Of a DNA stretch of 64,000 nt, positions 54,137-62,165 are shown piece by piece. Within the stretch, counting starts at the first letter, position 1; each line of letters begins with the position of its first letter. The notes beneath the pieces were generated by a model. The model made no database searches. It was not told where the DNA came from and worked only from the letters and a program-made list of their open reading frames with translations. This DNA is from Lysobacteraceae bacterium (GTDB taxonomy: Bacteria; Pseudomonadota; Gammaproteobacteria; Xanthomonadales; Ahniellaceae). A program made the translations under genes and the position numbers. The stretch covers positions 103,568 to 167,567 of the forward strand of contig JAJTHZ010000067.1 in the NCBI GenBank assembly GCA_021299185.1, written 5' to 3'.

Positions 54137-57100
54137 CACGTCGTTTCGCCTCCGAGGATGCGCTCTTCGCTGGCCAGCCGCGCGCGCGCGCGGTAGTCCG
54201 CATCCGGGCGCCGGTCGAGCAGGTCGTAGACCACCGGGATCACCACCAGGGTGAGCAGGGTCGACACGGTCAGGCCGCCGATCACGGTGATCGCCATCGG
54301 CGCCCGCACCTCGGCGCCTTCGCCGCCGAACAGGGCCAGCGGCGCGAAGCCGAACAGCGTGGTGAGCGTGGTCATGATGATCGGGCGCAGCCGGGATTCC
54401 GCGGCGTCGCAGATCGCCTGCCGCTTGGCCACCCCTGCTTCGCGCAACTGGTTGACCTTGTCGATTAGCACGATCGCGTTCTTGACCACGATGCCGACCA
54501 GCAGGATCAGGCCGATGAACACCACCACCGACACCGGCGAGCCCGACAGCCACAGCGCGAGCACCGCGCCGACCATCGCCAGCGGCACGGTGAACATGAT
54601 CACGAACGGGTGCAGCAGCGACTCGAACTGCGAGGCCATCACCAGGTAGACCAGGAAGATCGACAGCAGCAGCGCGAACACCAGCGACTGCCGCGAGGCA
54701 TCGAGCTCCTCGCTCTGCCCGGCGAAACGCACCCGCACCTCGGCGCCCAGCGGCTGCTCGGCGAGCAGCGCCTGCACGCGCCGGACCGCGGTGCCGAGGT
54801 CGACGTCGCGCAGGTTCGCCGAGATCACCGCGACCCGGGTCTGGTCGGCGCGATGGATCTCGCTGGGCCCAATGGTCTCCACCACGTCGGCCACCGCGTC
54901 CAGCGTCACCGGGCGCTCGCTCGCCGGGTTGACGATGATCTTGCGGATGTCGGCCACCGAGGCACGGTCCTCTTCGCGCGCGCGCACCAGCACGTCGATC
55001 TTGCGGTCGCGGAACGAGTAGCGCGTGGCCACCTCGCCGCGCACCTGGCGCACGACCTGGTCGGCGATCTGCCGCGAGGTCAGGCCGAGCGCGGCGGCGC
55101 GTTCCTGGTCGAAGCGGATCTGCACCTCGGGGTAGCCCTGCTGCACGGTGGACTTCACGTCGGCGAACTCCGGCTGGCCTTCGAGCAGCTCGGCCAACTG
55201 GCGCCCCGCGCGCTCCAGGGCGGCGAGGTCGCCGCCGGAGAGCTCGATTTCCAGCGGGGTGGAGAAGGAAAACAGCTCGGGGCGGCCGAACTTCACCTGC
55301 ACGTCGGGGAACTGGGCGAGCGTGCGGCGCATGCGCTCCATCACCGCCGCCTCGGTGTCGCGGCTGTAGTTGCCGCCCAGCACCACCGTCAACTGCGCGA
55401 TGTTGTCGCCCGACTCGGTCGGATTCGCATCCAGCCGCGAGCCGGTGCCGCTCACGCCGTAGAGGGCCTGGATGTCCTTGTCCTCGGCATGCGCCTGCTG
55501 CACGGCGCGCACGATGGCATCGGTCTCGCGCAACTGCGCGCCCGGCGACAGGCGCGCGGTGGCCTCGAAGCGGTCCTGCGCCAGCTGCGGGATCAGGTCG
55601 GTGCCGAGCGTCGGCACCAGGGCCATGGTGGCGACGAACAGGGCCGCCGAGGTGCCCAGCACCAGACCGGGCCGCTGCAGCGCACCGGGCAGCATGGCGT
55701 GGTAGCGGCGCGCCGACCACTCGTAGGGCACCAGCACGACCATGCCGATCCGGCGCAGGGCCGCGCCGATCGTGCGATTGGCGAGCCGACCCGCCACGGT
55801 GCCGAGCCAGACCAGGCCGCCCAGCACGGTCCGCAGCGCGCGCCACGGCGCGCGCACGAGCGCGATCGCCACGCGTCCGCCCCGCGATGCCGGCTGCCAG
55901 TCCGGATGCGGCGGCTCCTCCGGGAAGGCCAGCGGCGCGCGCGCCTTGATCGCCGACAGCATCGGGATCAAGGTCAGCGACACCACCAGCGAGATCGCCA
56001 GCGCGATCGACACCGTCAGCGCCTGGTCCTTGAACAACTGGCCGGCCACGCCCTGCACGAACACCAGCGGGAAGAACACCGCGATCGTGGTCAGGGTGGA
56101 CGCAACCACCGCCATGCTCACCTCGCGCGTGCCCTCCACCGCGGCCTCGATCACCCCGAGGCCGCGCTCGCGCGCCTTGGCGATGCTCTCCAGCACCACG
56201 ATCGAGTCGTCGACCACCATGCCGGTGGCGAGCGCCAGCCCGGCCAGCGACATCACGTTGAGGCTGAGCCCGAACTGGCCCATGAAGAAGAAGGTGGCGA
56301 TGATCGACACCGGCAGCGAGAGCGAGATGACGAAGGTGCTCCAGCCGTCGCGCAGGAAGAAGAAGATCAGCAGGATGGCGAATACGCCGCCCATCAGCGC
56401 TTCCTTGCGCACCTCGGACAGGGCGTTCTCGATGAAGATCGAGGCGTCCTCGACCGTGCGCACCGGGATGCCGTCGATCAGGTACTCGCCGCGCGGGCGC
56501 TGTACCGGCGCCGCGGTCTCGCCCGGCCGCGCGGTCGCGTCGATGCCGCGCTGCTGCAGCCGCTGCAGGGCCTGGCGCACGGCGGTGGCGACGGCCACCG
56601 TGTTGGCATCGCCTTCCTTGTAGATCGCCATCTCGACCGCCTCGCGGCCGGCGAGGCGGATGATGGCCTGGCGTTCCTTGAAGCTCTGCCGCACCTCGGC
56701 CACGTCGCGCAGCTTCACCGGCACCCCGGCCTGGGTGCTGATCAGCATCTCGCGCATCTGCTCGAGGTCGGCGAACTGGTTCACCGTGCGCACGAGGTAG
56801 CGCTGGGTGCCCTCTTCAAGGCGGCCGCCGGAGATGTTCACGTTCTCCTGCCGCAGGCGTTCGATGACGGTGCCGATCGGCAGGTTCAGCTGCGCCAGCC
56901 GCGCCTCGTCGATCAGCACCTGCACCTCGTCCTCGAGGCCACCGCTGACCTTGACCGCGGCCACGCCATCGACCGGCTCGAGGCGCTTCTTCAACTCGTC
57001 GTCGGCATACCGGCGCAGGCGGGTGAGTTCGCCCTGCTCGCTGCCCGCGAGTTCCTGCGGCACGGTCAGCACCAGGCGCATGATCGGCTCGTTGCTGGGG

Positions 57101-57489
57101 TTGAAGCGCAGCAGCACGGGCGGCGTGGCCTCCAGCGGCAGGCGCAGCACTTCCAGCTTGTCGCGCACCTCGAGCGAGGCGCGGTCCATGTCGGTGCCCC
57201 AGGCGAACTCCAGCACCACGTCGCTCTGGCCGGTGCGCGAGACCGAACGCAGCTTGCGCAGGTTCTTGACCACGCCGACCGCTTCCTCGACCGGCTCGGT
57301 GAGCAGGGTCTCGATCTCGGCCGGGGCCGCGCCGACGTACTCGGTGCGCACCGTGAGGGTGGGATAGCTCAGGTCCGGCAGCAGGTTGACCTTGAGTTCG
57401 CCCAGCGCGATCAGGCCGAACAGCACCATGGTGAAGGTGGCCATGCCGATCGTGACCCGGCGGCGCACCGAGAACGCGGCGATGCTCAC
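54136..57489 (-). CDS. RND efflux permease, first of a pair
   Basis: A 1,117-residue HAE1-type permease starting at a GTG that overlaps the adaptor stop. The membrane-relay motif is MVVDDSIVVLESIAKARE. It is longer than usual because of an extended cytoplasmic linker of about 90 residues between the two halves (around residues 530-620, with PEEPPHPDWQPASRGG). A second permease gene follows directly. The substrate is unknown. Confidence 0.93.
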   Translation of the reverse strand: MSIAAFSVRRRVTIGMATFTMVLFGLIALGELKVNLLPDLSYPTLTVRTEYVGAAPAEIETLLTEPVEEAVGVVKNLRKLRSVSRTGQSDVVLEFAWGTDMDRASLEVRDKLEVLRLPLEATPPVLLRFNPSNEPIMRLVLTVPQELAGSEQGELTRLRRYADDELKKRLEPVDGVAAVKVSGGLEDEVQVLIDEARLAQLNLPIGTVIERLRQENVNISGGRLEEGTQRYLVRTVNQFADLEQMREMLISTQAGVPVKLRDVAEVRQSFKERQAIIRLAGREAVEMAIYKEGDANTVAVATAVRQALQRLQQRGIDATARPGETAAPVQRPRGEYLIDGIPVRTVEDASIFIENALSEVRKEALMGGVFAILLIFFFLRDGWSTFVISLSLPVSIIATFFFMGQFGLSLNVMSLAGLALATGMVVDDSIVVLESIAKARERGLGVIEAAVEGTREVSMAVVASTLTTIAVFFPLVFVQGVAGQLFKDQALTVSIALAISLVVSLTLIPMLSAIKARAPLAFPEEPPHPDWQPASRGGRVAIALVRAPWRALRTVLGGLVWLGTVAGRLANRTIGAALRRIGMVVLVPYEWSARRYHAMLPGALQRPGLVLGTSAALFVATMALVPTLGTDLIPQLAQDRFEATARLSPGAQLRETDAIVRAVQQAHAEDKDIQALYGVSGTGSRLDANPTESGDNIAQLTVVLGGNYSRDTEAAVMERMRRTLAQFPDVQVKFGRPELFSFSTPLEIELSGGDLAALERAGRQLAELLEGQPEFADVKSTVQQGYPEVQIRFDQERAAALGLTSRQIADQVVRQVRGEVATRYSFRDRKIDVLVRAREEDRASVADIRKIIVNPASERPVTLDAVADVVETIGPSEIHRADQTRVAVISANLRDVDLGTAVRRVQALLAEQPLGAEVRVRFAGQSEELDASRQSLVFALLLSIFLVYLVMASQFESLLHPFVIMFTVPLAMVGAVLALWLSGSPVSVVVFIGLILLVGIVVKNAIVLIDKVNQLREAGVAKRQAICDAAESRLRPIIMTTLTTLFGFAPLALFGGEGAEVRAPMAITVIGGLTVSTLLTLVVIPVVYDLLDRRPDADYRARARLASEERILGGETT

Positions 57490-58559
57490 GGGGTGGCCTC
57501 CAGCACCTGCACCTTGGTGCCATCGCGGAGCGTGGACGCCCCGACCGTCACCACCGCGTCGCCGTCGGCGACGCCCTCCAGCACCTCGACGACGCCGCCG
57601 CTGCGCGCGCCGGTGCGCACCGGCACCCGCACCGCCTTGCCCTCGCGCACCACGAACACCGCCGGCTGCGCGTCATCCTCCAGCAGGGCCTCGCGCGGCA
57701 CCACCAGCACGTCGGCGCGCTGGTCGTAGATCACGCTCAGGCGGCCGAACATGCCGGACTTCAGGCTGCCGCTGTCGTCGCGGAACTCGCAGGTGACACG
57801 GAAGGTGCCGGTGCCGGGATCGACCACCGGGCTCACGCGCGCCACCACGCCCTCGAAGGCAGCACCCGGCACCGCGTCCACCGCCATCGCGACCTTGAGC
57901 CCCGGACGCATCGTGCGCAATTCGCGTTCGGGCACGTTGAGCACCGCCTGCAGCGGATCGAAGTCGTCGATGCGGAACAAGGGCGCCTGCAACTGGATGA
58001 AATTGCCTTCCTTGACCAGGCGCTGGCTGATCACGCCCTCGATCGGCGCGGTGATGCGGGCGTAGCTGAGTTCGAGCTTGGCCAGATCCCAGGCCGCACG
58101 CTGCGTCTCGAGACTGAAGCGGATGCGGTCGTGCGCCTCGGAACTGACCAGCTTGGCGTCGAACAGCTCCTGCGAACGGCGGAACTCGTTCTCGAGCCGG
58201 CGCAGGTCGGCCTCGGCGCGCGCGACCTCGAGCCGCGTGCGCTCCGAGTCCAGTTCCGCCAGCACCTGGCCCTCGCGTACACGATCGCCCTCCTCGACCA
58301 TCAGCCGCAGCAGCACGCCGCTGGTCTTGGCCACCACCTGTGCCTGGCGCTCGGCCTCGAGCGACGCAGTGCCGGCGTAGCTGGCGAGGATCGGCTGGCG
58401 CGTCGCCTTGGCGACTTCGACCGGGATGACCGGGTCTTCGGCGGGTTTCTCGGCGTCCTTGTCCGCACCAGGACCACCCCGCTCGCCACAGGCGGCCAGC
58501 AGCAGGAACAGCGCAGCCAGGGCCGCGTGCGAAAACGGGCGCAACGTTCGGTTTCTCAT
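57486..58559 (-). CDS. RND periplasmic adaptor, lipoprotein
   Basis: A 357-residue membrane-fusion protein. A lipoprotein signal ends at LLLAACGE, so it is lipid-anchored in the inner membrane. A lipoyl/hairpin region follows (AEADLRRLENEFRRSQELF), then beta-barrel and membrane-proximal domains. It bridges RND permeases to an outer-membrane channel. No TolC-type gene is linked, so a shared outer-membrane protein is likely. It is the first gene of the operon. Confidence 0.93.
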   Translation of the reverse strand: MRNRTLRPFSHAALAALFLLLAACGERGGPGADKDAEKPAEDPVIPVEVAKATRQPILASYAGTASLEAERQAQVVAKTSGVLLRLMVEEGDRVREGQVLAELDSERTRLEVARAEADLRRLENEFRRSQELFDAKLVSSEAHDRIRFSLETQRAAWDLAKLELSYARITAPIEGVISQRLVKEGNFIQLQAPLFRIDDFDPLQAVLNVPERELRTMRPGLKVAMAVDAVPGAAFEGVVARVSPVVDPGTGTFRVTCEFRDDSGSLKSGMFGRLSVIYDQRADVLVVPREALLEDDAQPAVFVVREGKAVRVPVRTGARSGGVVEVLEGVADGDAVVTVGASTLRDGTKVQVLEATP

Positions 58560-58794
58560 TGTTCTTCGGGGCAGATGGAGGCCGGTGTCGTACTCTCATA
58601 CAACACCAGCACGGACGCTATGTGACGAACAGCCTATCCGGGCGCGTGCGAGGGCCGCGTGGCCCGCAAGTCACACGCCGCGGAGCATGGACTGTACCGC
58701 GACGGTTCTGGCCACGCGGTCGCCGGCTGGCTACACTTTCACGGTTTTATCCGCCCGCCGCGCCGACCGCGCGCGCCAAGAGGACCCGACCCCC

Positions 58795-59133
58795 ATGCGC
58801 CACGCCCTGCCTGCCCGCCTGCTCGCCATCGCCCTGACCGCCGCCACGGGAACCGCCGCGGCCGCCGAGGGCAATGCGGAGGACGGCCGCGTCAAGGCCT
58901 ATACCTGCGCCGGCTGCCACGGCATCGAGGGCTACCGCAACGCCTACCCGAGCTATCGCGTGCCCAAGATCTACGGCCAGCACTACGAATACCTGGTGGC
59001 GGCGCTCAACGCCTACCGCAGCGGCGAACGCAACCACCCGACGATGCGCGCGCAGGGCGAGAGCCTGAGCGACCAGGACATCGCCGACCTCGCCCGCTTC
59101 CTCGCCGGCGCCCCCGCTCCGGCCGCCCAGTGA
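58795..59133 (+). CDS. Small c-type cytochrome
   Basis: A 112-residue protein with a signal peptide (residues 1-24) and one heme site, CAGCH, at about residues 38-42. A later Met-containing segment (NHPTMRAQGESLSD) could supply the sixth ligand. It resembles half of a cytochrome c4. The next gene is a similar monoheme cytochrome, so the two may act as a pair in electron transfer to an oxidase or reductase. Confidence 0.9.
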   Translation: MRHALPARLLAIALTAATGTAAAAEGNAEDGRVKAYTCAGCHGIEGYRNAYPSYRVPKIYGQHYEYLVAALNAYRSGERNHPTMRAQGESLSDQDIADLARFLAGAPAPAAQ

Positions 59134-59144
59134 GCCTCCGCACC

Positions 59145-59519
59145 ATGCGCACGATCGTCCCCACCCTGTCCCTCCTCCTCGCCGCCGGCGTCGCAGCGGC
59201 CGGCAACGTGACCGGCGATGCCGACCGCGGCCGCCGCATCCACCTCGGCGAGGAGCAGATCGCCGGCGTCGCCGCCTGCAGCACCTGCCACGGCACCGAC
59301 GGCAACGCGACCCAGGCCCCGACCTTCCCGCGCCTCGCCGGGCAGTACGCGGAGTACCTGGTGTACGCGCTGGAGTCCTACACGAACGGCACGCGCAACA
59401 ACGCCATCATGTTGCCGATCGCGTCCGGCCTGACGCGCAAGGACATGGAAGACCTCGCGGTGTTCTACGCCGCGCAGAAAGGCGACCTGCGCGACCTGAG
59501 CGAGGTCATCACCGACTGA
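59145..59519 (+). CDS. Small c-type cytochrome
   Basis: A 124-residue protein with a signal peptide and a CSTCH heme site near residue 45. The Met ligand is probably in NAIMLPIASGL. An alternative GTG at 59130 overlaps the upstream stop and would add five residues; the ATG at 59145 starts directly at the signal sequence. It looks like a duplicated partner of the cytochrome upstream. Confidence 0.9.
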   Translation: MRTIVPTLSLLLAAGVAAAGNVTGDADRGRRIHLGEEQIAGVAACSTCHGTDGNATQAPTFPRLAGQYAEYLVYALESYTNGTRNNAIMLPIASGLTRKDMEDLAVFYAAQKGDLRDLSEVITD

Positions 59520-59562
59520 ACCCGCGCGCGGGCGGTGGCCCGGCTGCCGCCTGCCCCGTCGC

Positions 59563-60153
59563 TCAGCCCGAGCGCCGCATGTAGGGATTTTCGCCGCTGG
59601 CGTGGTCGGTCGCGTCGCGCACCCCGGTCACCTCCGGCACCCGCGCGCGCAGCGTGGTCTCGATGCCCTCGCGCAAGGTCACGTCGACCATCCCGCAACC
59701 ATGGCAGCCGCCGCCGAAACGCAGCACGGCCACGCCGTCGGCCTCCAGCGAGACCAGGCTGACCCGGCCACCATGCGAGGCCAGCCCCGGGTTGATCTCG
59801 GATTCGAGCACGTACTGGATGCGTTCGACGGGCCCCGCGTCGGCGCCGGGCAAGCGGCCCTTGATGTGCGGGGCGCGGATCGTCAACTGGCCGCCGGTGG
59901 GGTTGCGCTGGTAGTCGATCGACGCGCCGTCCAGCCATGCGGTGCTGGCGGACTCGACGTACAGGTTGAAGCCCTCGCACTCGACGATCCATTCGTCGCC
60001 GGCGAGATCGCCCGGCTCGCAGAACTCGAGTTGGCAATCGGCCTGCGCGGTGCCCGGCCTGAGCACCTTCAGGCGAACCCCCATCCCCGCCACGCCCTGC
60101 TGGTCCAGCAGGCGGCGGAAGTGGGTCTGGGCCTCGGGACCGATCGTGACCAT
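59563..60153 (-). CDS. nfuA: Fe-S biogenesis protein NfuA
   Basis: A 196-residue protein with an N-terminal degenerate A-type domain (VTIGPEAQTHFRRLLDQQG) and a C-terminal Nfu domain with the cluster-binding CHGC motif in GGCHGCGMVDVTL. It carries 4Fe-4S clusters to target proteins. The ATG at 60151-60153 has GGAGG six bases upstream and gives the usual NfuA start; an ATG at 60168 adds five residues. Confidence 0.96.
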   Translation of the reverse strand: MVTIGPEAQTHFRRLLDQQGVAGMGVRLKVLRPGTAQADCQLEFCEPGDLAGDEWIVECEGFNLYVESASTAWLDGASIDYQRNPTGGQLTIRAPHIKGRLPGADAGPVERIQYVLESEINPGLASHGGRVSLVSLEADGVAVLRFGGGCHGCGMVDVTLREGIETTLRARVPEVTGVRDATDHASGENPYMRRSG

Positions 60154-60285
60154 GCGCGCCTCCGTCAAAGCGGCAGTCTACCGCCTGGCCGCGCGCGGCG
60201 CATCGACGCGACCTGAAAAACACCCTGCAACCCTCGGATCATGCGATACTTTTCACGCAACATCGCTGTCCACTGGAGAGCCCTG

Positions 60286-60636
60286 ATGAGCCGCACGCCG
60301 CATGACCTCGCGCAACGCCGCTGCCAGCCCCTGCGGGGCGCCGAGCATGCGCTCAGTGTCGGCGAGGTGCAGGAACTGCTGGCGGCGCTGCCCGCCTGGG
60401 CGCTGTCGGACGACGGCAAGACGATCAGCCGCGACGTCCGCTGCCGCGACTTCCACCGCACGATGGCGCTGGTCAATGCGATCGCCTGGATCGCGCACGC
60501 CGAGGACCACCATCCGGACATGGAGGTCGGCTATGGCCACGTGCTGGTGCGCTACACCACCCACGACGTCGGCGGCCTGTCGATCAACGACTTCATCTGC
60601 GCGGCCAAGGTGGACGCGCTCGGCGAGGCGCGCTGA
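60286..60636 (+). CDS. phhB: Pterin-4a-carbinolamine dehydratase
   Basis: A 116-residue protein with the family active-site block DHHPDMEVGYGHVLVRYTTH. It recycles the pterin cofactor of phenylalanine hydroxylase. The ATG at 60286 has GGAG about eight bases upstream. It diverges from nfuA and converges on rluC. Confidence 0.93.
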   Translation: MSRTPHDLAQRRCQPLRGAEHALSVGEVQELLAALPAWALSDDGKTISRDVRCRDFHRTMALVNAIAWIAHAEDHHPDMEVGYGHVLVRYTTHDVGGLSINDFICAAKVDALGEAR

Positions 60637-60641
60637 CCGCG

Positions 60642-61619
60642 TCAGCCGCGCCGCGGCAGCGCATCGAGCGCCGCGACCAGTTCCGGCGGCAGCGGCGCGC
60701 TGAAGGCGTGGCGCTCGCCATCCGCGCCGTGGAACTGCAGTTCCGCGGCGTGCAGGAACAAACGGTCCAGCCCCAGCGCCTTCAGGCGCCGGTTGGACGC
60801 CGCGTCGCCGTACTTCGGATCGCCGGCCACCGGCAGGCCGAGGTGCGCCGCGTGCACGCGGATCTGGTGCGTGCGGCCGGTGTCGATCAGCACCTCGACG
60901 TAGGCGTAGTCGCCGCGCTGCTCCAGCAGGCGGAACTCGCTGCGCGAGGGCTTGCCGTCCGGATCGACCCGCACCATGCGCTCGCCGCCCTGCAGCACCG
61001 ACTTCTCCAGCGGCGCGTCCACCTTCACCCGCTCGCGCGGCATGCGGCCGACCAGCAGGGCGAGGTAGCGCTTGCGCGCGTTGCCCTCGCGGATCGCCGC
61101 CTGCGCGGCGAGCAGCGCGGATCGCTTCTTGGCCAGCAGCAGCACGCCGCTGGTGTCGCGGTCGAGGCGATGCACCAGTTCCAGCGTCGCCTGCGGGCGC
61201 AGTTGGCGCAGTTGCTCGATCGCGCCCAGCGCGATGCCGCTGCCGCCGTGGCTGGCCAGCCCGGAGGGCTTGTCGAGCGCGAGATAGCGCGCGTCTTCGG
61301 CCAGAATCGCCGACGCCAGCACCCCGAGGCTGCGCTCGCTGGCCCGCGCCGGCTGCGCCGGATCGGCCACCCGCACCGGCGGAATGCGCAGTTCGTCGCC
61401 CGCCGCGACCCGGGTGTCCGGCTTGGCGCGCTTGCCGTTGACCCGCACCTGGCCGGTGCGCAGCAGCCGGTAGACGTGGGTTTTCGGCACGCCCTTGAGC
61501 AGCCCGAACAGCAGGTTGTCCAGCCGCTGGCCGTCACGGTCTTCGGGCACGCGGACCTTCTGCACGGAACTTGCAGCGTGGGGGACGAGGGTCGGTCGTT
61601 GCTGCATCTGCGTTGCCAT
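60642..61619 (-). CDS. rluC: 23S rRNA pseudouridine synthase RluC
   Basis: A 325-residue enzyme that modifies U955, U2504 and U2580 in 23S rRNA (E. coli numbering). An N-terminal S4 domain (RLDNLLFGLLKGVPKTHVYR) precedes the catalytic domain with HRLDRDTSGVLLLAKK, whose Asp is the nucleophile. The ATG at 61617-61619 is preferred over a start 15 codons upstream. Divergence from rne, with a long leader between, is the standard gammaproteobacterial layout. Confidence 0.93.
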   Translation of the reverse strand: MATQMQQRPTLVPHAASSVQKVRVPEDRDGQRLDNLLFGLLKGVPKTHVYRLLRTGQVRVNGKRAKPDTRVAAGDELRIPPVRVADPAQPARASERSLGVLASAILAEDARYLALDKPSGLASHGGSGIALGAIEQLRQLRPQATLELVHRLDRDTSGVLLLAKKRSALLAAQAAIREGNARKRYLALLVGRMPRERVKVDAPLEKSVLQGGERMVRVDPDGKPSRSEFRLLEQRGDYAYVEVLIDTGRTHQIRVHAAHLGLPVAGDPKYGDAASNRRLKALGLDRLFLHAAELQFHGADGERHAFSAPLPPELVAALDALPRRG

Positions 61620-62165
61620 TGCTATGATCCCGACCCGGCGCCGCGCGTCGAAGCTGCCGGACAATCAAGTACTTGCCAAGGCTTGGTGCGTTCCGACCGC
61701 GGGAAACGGCGTCACCGCTCGCCACCATGCTGGCCCACCACCGGGGCCGCACCATGCCGCCCGGCATGCGATCCCAGCGATCAGCCCCCGGAAGACGCCA
61801 TCCTAGCGGCAGCGCAGGTTGCTGTGCCGCTCCCTCGCGGGAGCTCGGGTGCCGACGCGGCCCCGATCGTGGTCCGATCCCGGTGGTGCGCAGTGGGCTG
61901 CGCGCCCAACCCCGGTCCCTTGGAACGGGTCGACGCAGGAGCGCCGCACGGCGGGCCCTGCGGCCGTGGCAGGTCGCGCGCCAACCGGCGCACGCCAGGT
62001 TCGGGCCGGTTCCGATCCATCCATGACGACGCTCGCGCCCCGGCGTGATGCGCCCGCCAGCCGGTCCCGACCGGCGCGCAGCGGACCCCTGGTCCGCCCT
62101 GCGCGCTCCGTGGCCGCGGCGCCGGCGCCTCCCGGTCGGTCGCGGAGCGAGAGGACGATTTTCCA
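61620..62165 (+). promoter_or_regulatory. Long rne leader region
   Basis: 546 bases without a credible gene separate rluC and rne. RNase E represses its own synthesis by cutting its long leader in enterobacteria, so a structured leader is expected here. Visible dyads include CAAGTACTTG (61666-61675) and CATGCCG-CC-CGGCATG (61753-61768). I cannot match the E. coli rne hairpins by eye. Confidence 0.5.
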
